DNA from: Stemphylium vesicarium
Taxonomy: Eukaryota; Ascomycota; Dothideomycetes; Pleosporales; Pleosporaceae
Assembly: GCA_004380135.1 (NCBI GenBank)
Contig: QXCR01000085.1
Location: 62,001-126,000, forward strand
Direction: 5' to 3'
DNA length: 64,000 bases
The position numbers and the translations under genes are program-made. Of the stretch, positions 9,921 to 21,821 are shown one piece after another. Numbering within the stretch: position 1 is the stretch's first letter; each line of letters opens with the position of its first letter. The notes under the pieces were generated by a model. The model saw only the letters and a program-made list of their open reading frames with translations, did no database searches and was not told the DNA's origin.

Positions 9921-11054
9921 CTAGTTGCCTGCCAAGCTGGCATATTGAACCTCGTCGTCGTCTCCCGGTGGTGGTGCAACGACCATGTTGTCCAAGTTGT
10001 TCTGTGGAGCGGCCTCGATGGCAGCTTGAGAAGCGGCGGCCCGGCGCGATGGCCCCGCTGCTTGTCGGCCCTCCTTTGCATACTGCATCCGCACGTTCTG
10101 ATCCAAGCTATCCAGCTGCTTCGGCTTGCCCCAACTGACCCGCATAGGGCAGCCTTTGATGACAACCTTGCCCTTCATAGTGTCTGCCGCAGTCTCCGCG
10201 TCCTGCCTCTTGACATAGTTCACATAGGCGCAATGCGCGCGATGCGAACAAACCAGCGACCTGAGCTGGCCATATTGTGAAAAGTGCTTGCGGAGCTCGT
10301 GTTCGGGAAGATCGTCTTCGACGCCGGTGACAAAAAGCGACGCCACGTTCGGGTCGGCAGGCGGAAGCCAGTCTTGGGGATTGGGCTCTGCTGATGGACC
10401 ACCCACACGGCCTCCCCTTCCAGGTCGCATGCTTCCTCTTGCTGGAGTGCCGCGAGAGTCCCGGGTCCTGATGGGCCCAGGAATGTGACTGCTCTCGCCG
10501 TTCCCTCCTGCGCCTCCACCGCCTCCAGGCGCTGGCAAGGCCTTTTGTCCGCTCTCCTCTCCCTCCGCCTCTATTCTGCGCTGCTTCTTGTAGTAGGGCT
10601 CGCTCTGTGCAAGGCGCTTGAGGAGGTCACGCGCCTTCTCGTCCGTCTTCTCATAAGCTTCCATGGCTCCTCGTCCCTCCTCGATCTCCTTCTCGTGTTC
10701 TTGCGCATAGTACTGTCGGTTGATGTCGCTTTGCGGGCCAGGCGCCACCATCTTGAGCGCCGCGTCACGGACGACAATGGGCAGACCGAATGAAAGGTCC
10801 AGCATACAGTGCTGGCAGCAGTTCTTGAGGCGCGCACATGTCAGGCAGATGTTGGTGCGCTTCTGTCGGGCGGTGCGGTCGGCTTTCCAGCGGAAGATGG
10901 TAAAGGGTCGCGTGCAAATCTTGCACTCAGCACCATAATCCTCCTTCAGCATCTGAACGTAGGGATTGTCCGGGAGACATTTCTCACAAACAGACGGGAA
11001 GTCGGTCGTCTCCCAGCCGCTGCGATTCAAGTCGGTCTTGATCTGAGGCGGCAT
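9921..11054 (-). CDS. SLT11: Pre-mRNA splicing factor Slt11/Ecm2 (RBM22 family)
   Basis: Intronless gene of 377 residues. Slt11 (yeast Ecm2, human RBM22) joins the spliceosome with the NineTeen complex and contacts U6 snRNA and the intron. The N-terminal half has paired Cys clusters of the zinc-binding region (FPSVCEKCL, GAECKICTRPFTIFRWK, TNICLTCARLKNCCQHC). After a charged helical segment and a Gly-rich linker comes an RRM at about residues 237-310, beginning ASLFVTGVEDDLPEHELRKHF, with HCAYVNYVKRQDAETAAD and the ending MRVSWGKPK. Length and domain order agree with fungal family members. The divergent partner ERG6 starts 450 bp away. Confidence 0.93.
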   Translation of the reverse strand: MPPQIKTDLNRSGWETTDFPSVCEKCLPDNPYVQMLKEDYGAECKICTRPFTIFRWKADRTARQKRTNICLTCARLKNCCQHCMLDLSFGLPIVVRDAALKMVAPGPQSDINRQYYAQEHEKEIEEGRGAMEAYEKTDEKARDLLKRLAQSEPYYKKQRRIEAEGEESGQKALPAPGGGGGAGGNGESSHIPGPIRTRDSRGTPARGSMRPGRGGRVGGPSAEPNPQDWLPPADPNVASLFVTGVEDDLPEHELRKHFSQYGQLRSLVCSHRAHCAYVNYVKRQDAETAADTMKGKVVIKGCPMRVSWGKPKQLDSLDQNVRMQYAKEGRQAAGPSRRAAASQAAIEAAPQNNLDNMVVAPPPGDDDEVQYASLAGN

Positions 11055-11503
11055 ATTGAGTCTAGAATGAGCAAAAGACTGGGATTGTCGGGCGTCGCAG
11101 TCGCAGTCGCAATGTAACTCGGGTAATCACGATGAGCGTATCGGCAGTCGTCGAGTACGCGGTTGTGGGGCGCAGTGGTGGTTGCGACGGCGAGTATTGG
11201 TGAGCAAGGTGAGTGACGCTAGAAATCTCCAGGCACGGCGGGCTTGGCTTTCACGCGCTCGGGTGGCAAGCATCTGGCACTAGTTCCGTTGACCAGGGCC
11301 GCGTACAGAGTGCACTGTGATAGGTTGGACCGACGCCAGATTTCCCCCTTTGAAATTGTCCAAATCCCCTACCCATACCGCTCTTTCCTCCAGGGTCGTG
11401 TTCTTATAAAGTTTCCAGGGTCCTCACCTCGAATTGCTTCTCCGATACCCGCTTCATTCATTGCATCTTCATACCACACCTTATATTACTTCTAATATCT
11501 ACA
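11055..11503. promoter_or_regulatory. Divergent intergenic region SLT11/ERG6
   Basis: The 449 bases between two divergently read start codons must contain both promoters. The ERG6 side becomes rich in C and T (about 11380-11500). No binding site could be assigned with confidence. Confidence 0.5.
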
Positions 11504-12738
11504 ATGGCTCCCTCCACGCTTGAAAAGGAAGACCATACTCGCGATGCCGAGTTCAACAAGGCCATGCACGGCAAGTCTGCAAAGGCTCGCGGTGGAATGA
11601 CTGCCATGCTCCAAAAGGACAAGGCTGCCCAGCAAGCTGCAGTCGACGAGTACTTTAAGCATTGGGACAACAAGGCGGCGGAGGACGAGACCGAGGAGAC
11701 GCGCAAGGTATGGAACAGGTGGCACTAAACAATGACTGTTTACTTACATGGCTCAGGAACGACGAGACGAATACGCTACCCTGACAAGGCACTACTACAA
11801 CCTCGCAACCGATCTCTACGAGTATGGTTGGGGTCAGTCTTTCCACTTTGCCCGCTACGCCTATGGCGAGTCCTTTTACCGTGCCATTGCACGCCACGAG
11901 CACTACCTCGCCCACAAGATGAACCTTCAGGACAACATGCGCGTACTGGATGTTGGATGCGGTGTTGGTGGACCTGCACGAGAGATTGTCAAGTTCGCCG
12001 GCGTCAATGTTGTCGGTCTCAACAACAACGACTACCAGATTGAGCGTGCCACCGCCTACGCCGAGAAGGAGGGTCTTTCTGACAAGCTCAAGTTCACCAA
12101 GGGTGACTTTATGGTAGGCATACTCAGATTCTGTTCACTAGCCGACACTAACATGCGCTCAGCAAATGTCTTTCCCCGACAACTCCTTCGACGCCGTCTA
12201 CGCCATCGAGGCTACCGTCCACGCACCGTCCCTCGAGGGCATCTACAGCGAAATCTTCCGTGTTCTCAAGCCTGGCGGTGTTTTTGGTGTCTACGAGTGG
12301 CTCATGACGGACAAGTACGACAACGACAACCCCCACCACCGTGAGATCCGTCTCGGAATCGAGATTGGTGACGGTATCTCCAACATGGAGAAGATTGACG
12401 TTGCGCTGGATGCCATGAAGAAGGCTGGATTCGTCATGGAGCACAACGAGGATTTGGCTGACAGGGACGACCCTTACCCATGGTACTGGCCCCTCTCTGG
12501 CCAGCTGAAGTACATCAGCACCATTGGCGACATTCCCACTATTCTGCGCATGACCAAGGTCGGACGCGGCATCATCCACAAGTTCGTTGGCGGCCTTGAG
12601 ATGATCGGACTAGCGCCCAAGGGCACCCAAAAGACTGCCGACAGTCTCGCCCTCGCTGCCGACTGCCTTGTCGCTGGTGGTCGTGAGAAGCTCTTCACAC
12701 CCATGTACCTCATGGTCGGAAGGAAACCCGAAGCATAA
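11504..12738 (+). CDS. ERG6: Sterol 24-C-methyltransferase (ergosterol pathway)
   Basis: Three exons: 11504-11707, 11757-12113 and 12163-12738, encoding 378 residues. Erg6 transfers a methyl group from S-adenosylmethionine to C-24 of the sterol side chain, giving the methyl group that distinguishes ergosterol from cholesterol. It acts at the ER and lipid droplets. Diagnostic segments are YEYGWGQSFHFARY (sterol-binding region), MRVLDVGCGVGGPAREI (SAM motif I), GLNNNDYQIERA, FDAVYAIEATVHAP and EIFRVLKPGGVFGVYEWLM, plus the C-terminal sterol MT domain with PWYWPLSG. Length is normal and all motifs are intact. Confidence 0.96.
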
Positions 12739-13280
12739 GTCTCTGTTTCTTGCATCGCCTTGCATTAGAATTCTTTTCGCAATCTGGACCCAATTGGTCC
12801 TCAAGCTTTTCTTCTTCGATGTTGGAGAACCATCTCCTGGTATTTGCATCAACGCGTCTTGGAGTCGCGGATATATACTGTAATAATTGGTAGTAAAGCA
12901 AGGTCTAGGGCCGGTGATGGTAACGCGAAATGTGGTGATATAGAGAGAAATGAAGTACATAATACCCTCTACAATACATGCGCTATTAAGTTGGGTGTGA
13001 CATGGTGATAGCCCGAATCGTGGTATGGCGAAGATGTTCCGGGTGCACTATCGCGTTGAGAAGTCGACCAAGCCCAGTGTGCACAGCATCGGGTGTTCTC
13101 GCTATGAGTGCAGAGACCCACCGAAGCTTTGATGACTTAGCGCGTCCAGGGCCCAACGATTCGCATCCCCGACCTCCGAAGAAATTGTCCAGCAGCCCCA
13201 GCAACTACAACAAGCCTCAGCGGCCATTACTCGCCCACGGCAAAACCTCACCACACCTCCATCCTCACACATCACCCAAA
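12739..13280. other. Intergenic region ERG6/PDB1
   Basis: 542 bases between two plus-strand genes. The last 60 bases before the PDB1 ATG are C-rich (CAACAAGCC ... CATCCTCACACATCACCCAAAATGG), a usual fungal leader. Nothing else was recognised. Confidence 0.5.
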
Positions 13281-14695
13281 ATGGCTGCTTCAAGGCTCCT
13301 CCGACCGGCCTCGCGCCTGATGTCGTCGACACGGCCGACGCCCGCATTCCGACCTGCTTTCCGCGCCGCAGCCATCACACCGTCAATTGCGAGGAGGGGG
13401 TATGCGTCGGGACAGAAGGAGATGACTGTGCGAGAGGCGCTCAACGAGGCCATGGCCGAGGAGATGGAGCGCAACGACAAGGTTTTCGTGCTCGGAGAGG
13501 AAGTTGCGCAATACAACGGAGCGTACGTGAACCCACCATGAGATATTCGCATGATTGAATCCGGCGGCATTGGAAGAGGGCGCTGCAATTGCGAGCGGAA
13601 CATGTCCAGGTGGCCGAATTGGGCAAAAGTCGTGACACGGAGCTGACTGAACCCGCAGTTACAAGGTTACCAAGGGCCTCCTCGACCGCTTCGGTGAGAA
13701 GAGGGTCATCGACTCTCCCATCACAGAATCCGGCTTCGCTGGTCTCACCGTTGGTGCTGCGCTCGCTGGCCTCCACCCCGTCGTACGTATCTCCAAACTC
13801 CTCTCACAAAAGCAATTCTGACAGCAACCACAGTGCGAGTTCATGACCTTCAACTTCGCCATGCAAGCCATTGACCAGATCATCAACTCTGCCGCAAAGA
13901 CACACTACATGTCTGGTGGTATCCAGCCCTGCAACATCACCTTCCGTGGACCCAACGGTTTCGCTTCTGGTGTCGGAGCCCAACACTCGCAAGATTACAC
14001 AGCCTGGTACGGAAGCATTCCCGGACTCAAGGTCGTCGCGCCATACAGCGCTGAGGACGCCAAGGGTCTGCTCAAGGCTGCTATCCGTGACCCTAACCCG
14101 GTCGTAGTCCTTGAGAACGAGTAGGTTGCACATATAGCCCAGTCGCTGTCCAAATCGCTAACATTAGCAGACTTCTGTACGGTCTCTCTTTCCCCGTCAG
14201 CGAGGCAGTCCAGAAGGACGACTTTGTCATTCCTGTAAGATACCCCGCACCTCCAGACAGCCCTCAGCATACTGACAAAATCTTCAGTTCGGAAAGGCCA
14301 AGATCGAGCGCCCCGGCAAGGATCTCACCATCGTAACCCTCTCCCGCTGCGTCGGCCAGTCCCTCGTTGCCGCCGAACAACTCAAGTCCAAGTACGGCGT
14401 TGAGGCTGAGGTCATCAACCTGCGCTCCATCAAGCCCCTTGACGTTGAAGCCATTGTCAAGTCTGTCAAGAAGACTGGCCACATGCTCTGCGTCGAGTCT
14501 GGTTTCCCCAGCTTCGGTGTAGCAAGCGAGATCATGGCGCTTACCTGCGAGTACGCTTTCGACTACCTTGAGGCACCCCCTGCCAGGGTTACTGGTGCTG
14601 AGGTTCCCACCCCTTACGCGCAGAAGCTTGAGGAGATGAGCTTCCCCACCGAGACTCTCATTGCCGACTACGCTGCCAAGCTCCTCAGGGTATAA
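13281..14695 (+). CDS. PDB1: Pyruvate dehydrogenase E1 component, beta subunit (mitochondrial)
   Basis: Five exons: 13281-13522, 13659-13782, 13834-14120, 14171-14234 and 14288-14695, encoding 374 residues. This subunit pairs with E1-alpha to decarboxylate pyruvate with thiamine diphosphate. The first 40 or so residues are rich in Arg, Ser and Ala and low in acid, as in a matrix targeting peptide. The mature part starts near MTVREALNEAMAEEMERN, with KVFVLGEEVAQYNGAYKVT (rebuilt across intron 1), RVIDSPITESGFAGLTVGAA, CEFMTFNFAMQAIDQIINSA, GAQHSQDYTAWYGSIPGLKV and the C-terminal HMLCVESGFPSFGVASEI. All transketolase-like motifs are intact. The four introns keep phase. Confidence 0.95.
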
Positions 14696-15709
14696 AAACA
14701 CCTGACAAGTAGTGAATCAGCGTATGAAGAAAATGGTCACACAATTGATGTGCTTGATCGGTGCATCGCGTGGAAACCACGTGGGAAGCGGCGTGGCGTA
14801 GAGGCTAGACCAAGGATTTGGGATTTGGGCTATTTGTATGATCAGACGACGAGAACCGACATTGTTTTATTCGGCTGAGATATATACAACGTCTTTATGT
14901 GTATGTGTTGGACTAGCGATCATTTCCTGATTGCATGTACAAGTATTCAATTGCAACTCAACTAATGGCTGACTATGCTTTCTGATGTGCACGTTCGCGG
15001 CAATAAACCCACTAGATCGGACCGAATTCGGATTCGGATTCGGGTTCGTCTTACAATACATCAATCGCAAACGTTACGGAATAACGGGTTCACTGGGCAC
15101 CGTCATGCTTCACATTGTACAATCCGCTCATAGGCTACCTTGCTGTCAGACTTCGGTCATCAAAGTATGTTTGCCTTGGCTTGCACTGGGACCGCATTCT
15201 CGGTGTGTGATTAGGTTTGATATTTGCTGACATCGACGGGCGATGAAAACTTGATAGATTCCCAAGGTTCTCTCTGGTGGAGGAAATGCCTTTGTTAGAA
15301 GATGGTATCGTCAAGACGGAAAGAGCAAATTGGCTTGGAAAGCAGATGGATGGCGTGAGCAATTGGACGGGACGCTAGGCTAGTTAAATCCGTGGATGAT
15401 GCTTTGGTCGCATTCGCGTACTGCTGCGGGTGTGAATTAACATCCAATCTGTCTTTCCTAACAGAATCATGCTTGTAAAGAGTTCTTCTAGGCTTTGTGC
15501 TATAACGTTGTTTGAACATCCATGAAGTACTTGCGACGACCATATGCTTGTGCTCCAGGGCTGTCAGTCACTTAAGCAACAGGGTCACATGAATGTGCCT
15601 TGTTTAGCGCATATTTGTCAGCGAGCCCAGCGCGGACCGGTCACTCCTCGGTGATTACGATAGCTTTCTACATCGCCATCATGCACTGTACTTCTAATTC
15701 CCACTCATC
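14696..15709. other. Gene-free stretch between PDB1 and the Zn2Cys6 regulator
   Basis: About 1 kb with stop codons in all frames and no recognisable protein. A short direct repeat of the unit GGATTC lies near 15028-15050. Nothing else is supported. Confidence 0.5.
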
Positions 15710-18022
15710 ATGTCGAGCGCAGGTGTTGAAAAACGAGGTTCAGCTTCCACGGTACGGGTAAGTAAATCGGGTGCTGCGGCTTTGGGGCTAGATTCACTTG
15801 CGGTTCCTTGCATCCGCGTTACGGACGCGGAGTGTAATCTCCCACCGGCTGAGGAGCAACTATCATAATCACACTCCGCTCCCTGAGCGCCCACAACTTA
15901 CCAGGCTCACGACGCGACTGACGACCCACACAGGCTTGCGATCTATGTCGCAAACGGAAACGAAGATGCGTCTGGAATTCAGGCCCACAAGGCTGCTCGC
16001 CATGTACGAACCTGAAAGAGACGTGCACCACCACGTACATGCGGAAACAGCGGAACAAGCCACAAAAAGGGTATGACGCCCGCTTCACGCTGCTTGGGGC
16101 TAGTGAAAACTAATTGACATACAGTAATCGCATTGTTGAATACGAAAGCCGGATCAAGAGGCTGGAGTCACTACTGCACGAGCGAGGTGAAGCACAGCCA
16201 GAAGTTCGTCAACATCCAATATTTCGGGAAGCAGACCCCACCATTCCGCTCTCAACATGGGTTGATTCTTTACGCCATGAAGTAGAGGCTGGGCCTCACC
16301 CACAACTCCCAGACTTCGACCCATTCGATCTAGACCCCGCGCTTGAGGGCCCTGGTGTCGCATTTGATGACACACTGGCTACGCTGTCGATGAACGGGAG
16401 CAACCAGGGTCCTTCCAGCATGGATACCTCCGTACAAAATTCCCTGGACAATATGACGCCATCAAACGACTTTCACCAAGACGCTGCCTTGCTTCAAAGC
16501 GTCAACTATGGCCCAGGTATGGTCGATGGCGGCAATCCGCTGCTGCCCCCAGTACCTCCACTGTCTGATTATGAGTTGTACCTGCCATCACCAGAACTTG
16601 GAACTACTTTGCTCGCCGAATATCTCACGGACCTAAACAGTGCTTATCCTCTGTATCAACCTCATGTCATCGCCGACCATCTACGAACTTGCTACGCGGG
16701 GCATGCCGATCGATCCGCGGTTGCTTGGTGCAGTGCATACATTATCTTCTCCATGGCACATCTAGTTCGGGCAATGAGTCCGACTGGGACAAGCTATGAT
16801 ACCGACATGGCTCAGTATTATCTTGCCCGGGTCTATTCAGGACTCAACGATCTACTTAACGAACCACCTTCCTTGGGACAAGTACAGTGCCTGCTTGGAG
16901 TTGCGCTGCTAATACAGTCCAGCTCATGCAGCTACAACAAAGCAGAAGGGCACTTTGTTTCGACGGCACTTCGCATCATTCGAAGTATTACGGCCGATGT
17001 CCCCCACCTTGATTCACCTTTAGCACCCCCTGATGGTGCGCAACAACGTCGTGTCTTCTGGATCGCTTTTATGAACGATGTCAATCTGAGCATGATGAAC
17101 AACACACCGACGACGCATCGACTTGAGGAAGTCACCAATTGCGCAGACTTTGTGGCCGTTGAACTTAGGGATATTGCTCAGGGGGGGAATAGCTGGCGTA
17201 TCCATGTCTTCTGGCTGTCCACTAGACTTGCTTTACTCGAGACAGAAGCGATCGACCAGGTACTTTCTTTGCGACCCCACAACCGCGTTCATCTGGATGT
17301 TGCAGCAGCGGCCGCTCTCGTTCTTGCACGTTTACAAGCTTTCCGCGAACAACACCAGATTTTCCAGCTCAAGCCCAGCCATCTATTTCAACTGCTGTAC
17401 CGGACGGATATTGTGCATGTCGTTACCATGGAGGCCATGTACTTTGCCACTGTTTTCCGACTACATGCTCTCATGGCACTCGATATGGATACCGGTATTA
17501 ATCCGTTCGAGATGGAAGGATTAGTCAGGATGTCACAAGTGAAGGAACACAAATCCTACGAAGCCGCGAAAAGGCTGATGAGCATGTTGCCGATCGCGCC
17601 AAGAGGCAATGTCGCACTATATTGGTATGTGTGCTGATAATGCATCGCACTTGAATCCCTTTGCAATGATGTCGGGATGTCCACAATCGCATGCTGACTT
17701 CCCTAGGATAATATACCCCACCTTCATTGCCGCACTTGTTACGATCTTTTCACACCACATCCACAACCCTACAGCGCAGCCGCTCACAACTGCTGACCTG
17801 CGCATCTACTATCGTTTGCTGATTGATCTCGGGACTATGGTTGAGGCTAGAGATGCTCCATGTCTGCGACAGAAGAGAGACCTTTGCAGAAACTTGTTCG
17901 CGAAGATTGAACTTGATCTACGAGAACGATATAGTGGTGGTGGCGCTGGGCCTACTTGCGAGCTGAGATCTGTCGCACCACAGTGCCGAGGCATGGAACC
18001 GGGGAGGTCCGAAGCCTTGTAG
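15710..18022 (+). CDS. Zn2Cys6 fungal-specific transcription factor
   Basis: Four exons: 15710-15757, 15934-16070, 16125-17624 and 17707-18022, about 666 residues. The binuclear zinc cluster begins right after intron 1 (ACDLCRKRKRRCVWNSG, then QGCSPCTNLKETC), giving the six Cys. It is followed by a short linker and a coiled coil restored by splicing (NRIVEYESRIKRLESLLHER) for dimerisation. The middle homology domain starts near residue 190 (ELGTTLLAEYLTDLNSAYPL) with AVAWCSAYIIFSMAHL and RRVFWIAFMNDVNLSMMNN. Such proteins act in the nucleus on CGG half-sites, often regulating neighbouring catabolic or secondary-metabolism genes. The target is unknown. Intron 1 (176 nt) is longer than the others, so the very short first exon is the least certain part. 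Confidence 0.85.
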
Positions 18023-19217
18023 GCAAGTAAATCAGGATCTAGTCTGCCAAGCATCCCGGGGGATTTGCAACTTTGGGGTGCGCCACCCACGGACCGAGCA
18101 TGCAACCCCAAAAGATTGTTCACCAGCCCTCGCGCACGTGCGCCATTGTCTATTAGCGTCTGGAGCCATGTCTCCCCTGAGGTTTTGCGGAACCCAGCTC
18201 TTAATTGAATCTGCTATATTACCTTTTTACGAAATTCGCAAAATACGTTCAGTCTTATCTTTCATACTGTTGTCTTAACTTACATAGGCAGGCAAGCGGA
18301 TTAGATTAACCGAATCACCTTCCTCATCGCGGACAACTATCGCCTGGGCAACTCAGCATGGCACATGGGCGAATTGCCGGACAACTCAATAGCCGTAGTC
18401 GGGTTTCTGATCGCTAAGGCGCGCGCAGTCGTCCCTCTCCTCGGCGACCTTTACGTTTGAAACATATGCACAATCTTCAAACCAATACTGACATTCCCCC
18501 GAGCGCAATTGGAGAGCGTGACGGGAGCGCATTGGTCCTGCAGCGGCTCTGCAGCCACGTGTGGTATCTACCGATGTCTACAATGGCCATTGATTGGGTA
18601 AGCTGGCCACCTAAAAGCGCCTCACAGCTAACCCCGGGCTGTCGTTCACTCTAGTGTCCATGAATGGATAGCACACCAGCCCCCCCCCCCCCCTACTGAG
18701 GACGTTCTGGCTTCCGTTGTGGGTGACAGGTCGATCCTCGTTGTATGGAACTGGCCGTTAGTGACTTTTGCTCTTGCAAATGCCGACGCCACCTACATCG
18801 CGTTGTCCAATTGTCCAGTAAAGAGGAGAAGAGAGAAATTAGCTGCGCATTTCCAAGACTACTCCCAACCAAATTGCCACAAGGGCGACGGTCCTGAACG
18901 GTGACCACCCTCGGGCGCTCGTCTTCTTTCGAGCAGGTGTTAGCAAAACAAGCCACCACGCACGCTACGCCAGGGGCCATCATGCCGTAGCTTCACCTCG
19001 AGACGGTTTCAAGTTTCTAGTCACAACGACATGGCACACCTCCAGGTTCGCGGGGTAAGATGGCATGTATGGATATGTGTGGATGTTCTATGTATGCCGG
19101 CTATAATACCCGCGGATGCTCCCGGGCGCTCAGACTCGTGGTTCCTTTTTTGCTTCCTCGGAGCGCAGTCTGTGGTTTCTTTTTCTCGGCTCTATCCGTC
19201 TCACCACGCGACGTACG
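18023..19217. other. Gene-free stretch with a C14 homopolymer
   Basis: About 1.2 kb with no credible ORF. It contains a run of 14 C at 18680-18693. The last 100 bases before 19218 should be the promoter of the Pth11-like gene (possible TATA word GCTATAATACC near 19098). Confidence 0.5.
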
Positions 19218-20811
19218 ATGACTTCGAGATTTCCAACGGCGGAGGAGTTTGCGTCGTTTCCGCCGCCTAATTATGTCGATGCGCCAAATCATCTGCCGTT
19301 GGCGTTGGCGATTGCGGTTCCGATGACTGTTCTCGTTCTTGTATTTATATCATGTCGATTTTACTGTCGGACTGTTCTTATCAAGACTTTGGGTTGGGAT
19401 GATGGGACGATGTTGGTTGCTGCTGTGAGTTTTGTCGCAAACGTTTCTTGTGCATGGGCATTGGGACTGACACTGGTAGGTTTTGGCTATCGGGAGCAAT
19501 GTCATGCTTATTATATCGATGCTACCGGAGTATCAGATGGGCTACCATCTATGTATGTCGGTATTTGGTTTGCCTGCGTGCCATAGCTGATTGGAATAGG
19601 GGATGTCCGGCCACAGGTCATGTTCGGCACGATAAAAGCCGCCCAGGTACGTTCTACCTAACGCCGAGTCGTCTCTTACTCACAGCATTGTAGATGGCCA
19701 TGGCGTTTCAGTTGCTCTTCACTGCCATCACGACGTTCATGAAAGTTGCCATCCTTCTCACGTACATGCGTAAGTTTCCACCTACTCACAACCATACTCG
19801 AATTCACACTGAGACAAAATGAACAGGCATCTTTCCAGCCAAGCTTGACAAGTGGTTCTGTCGTTTGATGATCTTCTACATTGTCTCGTTGAACACGGCA
19901 TGTTTCTTCGTGACTTTGTTTCAATGCTCGTAAGGACGGCCACCCACCGCGCTTGTAGTATGGGGCTAACATCAAGCGCCACAGACCAGCAAGCACGTAT
20001 TGGGAAATCTTCAAGTACATCCACAGCGCCAAGTGCCTCAACATCAAAGCCATATACTACTTCCACGGCGCGCAAAATACCTTCAGTGACTTTGTCATCT
20101 TCCTTTGGCCCGCTAGGAATCTTCTCAATGTTCAAGTCTCGGCGCGTCAACGGGTGACGCTGACGCTGATGTTCTCGCTGGGTATTATGTGAGTATACTG
20201 CTGAATACCAACCTCTGGCATAAAGCTGACGATCAAGCAGTGTCTGTGTCGCTGGTGTCGCGCGGCTTTACTACACCCATCTGTATCTCGTGTCCTACGA
20301 CGTTTTCTGTATGTGTCTTTCCTTTGCGCTTTGGAAGGCATCTCCATTCTCTCGACCAAATTACTAAGACACAACAACAGGGCATGGAGCCACCACCTTC
20401 ATCATCATGTCAGTCGAAAGCGGCGTCGGCGTCGCATGCGGATGCCTCCCCGGCTGCAAACCCCTCATGAACAAAATGTTCCCGCGGATCTTCGCCAGCT
20501 CGTCGCAAGCATCATCGTACCCTCGTCCATCAGCACGATTCCGCGCGCGAAAAGGTATCCGCGAGACGTCGTCGACCAGTCAGTCTGAGCAGGAGTCTTA
20601 TCACATGCAGCCTGTGTACCGCGAGGACAAACGGGGCGCAACAGCCAATGTGTTGCGAAGAGATACGGGCGATGTCACAAAACCGCTGCCCCCACCACCG
20701 GGCCTGCGACCGCCTAGCAGAGCAGCGTTTCCTGGTAGGAGAGAAGGATACAGGGGACTTGGTGGAGGAAGCGACGAGAGTATAGAGATTTTCTTACTGC
20801 AACGTAACTAG
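19218..20811 (+). CDS. Pth11-like integral membrane protein (fungal rhodopsin-type seven-helix domain)
   Basis: Eight exons restore one 402-residue frame: 19218-19424, 19480-19552, 19600-19646, 19694-19769, 19827-19929, 19985-20188, 20241-20308 and 20381-20811. The first helix is LALAIAVPMTVLVLVFISCR, followed by the family word LGWDDGTML. Splicing brings together PEYQMGYHLWDVRPQVMFGT, then FQLLFTAITTFMKVAILLTY, YIVSLNTACFFVTLFQCSP, the loop ending WPARNLLNVQVSARQRVTL, a helix GIIVCVAGVARLYYTHLY, and TTFIIMSVESGVGVACGCLP. A Ser/Arg/Pro-rich cytosolic tail follows. This family includes Pth11, a surface-sensing receptor of the rice blast fungus. Most members have no known ligand. Without splicing the frame is broken repeatedly, so an automatic annotation may miss it. 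Confidence 0.82.
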
Positions 20812-21821
20812 AGCAACGTCTTTCCGGACGTCCGTTAGTGAGGCGGAGATGCGTAGTCTAAATCTGCAAACAAAAAGTACCACCTTTCGCGATCATTCGT
20901 AATCATTGCTTGCCTTGCTGACTAGAGATTCTGCTGCTTCATTCTCCGTAATTTTGCGTGTGTTGTACATGGATATTTGCGGGCCGACTTGCACAAATGT
21001 ACTAGGTACTGGAGAGCTAGTTTGTGCGCTTCACTCATCGAGTTTGCTTACTCTGTGGAACAGTTTTGGAGACACAGCAGTCATCAGCATGCCCCATGTT
21101 CAATAATCAAAACATACACGCTGCAGCTCATCACCTTACCCCTCCTCCCCACGAGCCAGATGTCGTGCTCTATGATTTCTTATCAGATGCACGCGCGCCC
21201 CGATGGTACCGGCACTAGGCGAGATCGGCGGCCGAGGCAGGGTCAGCTTTAGAGCCAGGAGCAAAAGTGGGCGGGACCGCTTAGCCCTTGATCACATAAA
21301 ACGGAGCATGAATCGTCTATTCTACGTTTTTTGCCTGGGTGTTGACGAATAGGCGGCCCCGTAGCGCCCGAGTACGCCGTTCTAGATGCAGATGGCGTCA
21401 TGCATGTCAACTGTTAGTCCATGTGTTCCTACCATCGCGCTTCCTCCCACGGACACTGGCGTGTACGGAGCTTACGAGAAGACCGAAGCGGCGGGCGCGG
21501 GTGGTGAAGGCATAGATTTCACACTTTCGGAACGTGGGCATGGCGCGACGGCAGGGCTAATGGAAAGGTCATGGACCCTTTGCTGAAGATCGATTTTGCT
21601 TTTCTTTCTTTCACCCTTGTTTTAGAAAAGAAGGCATAGAAGAGAGAGACAAATATTCCGTCATCTTTGCTTCACATATCTTTTTTACCTTCCCACACTT
21701 TGTTCGACTCGTCGCCTTGTGTCGCAATTGTTGGTGACCCCACTATAAACTGTGCAGCACCGACGCGCCCACATAGCAGCCACCCCGCGCGTCATACCAC
21801 GTAGCGCATATACTCGCAGTC
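20812..21821. other. Gene-free stretch upstream of ARA2
   Basis: About 1 kb with no supportable gene. A pyrimidine-rich stretch (about 21595-21720) and a possible TATA word (CTATAAAC at 21743) precede the ARA2 start and may be its promoter. Confidence 0.5.
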
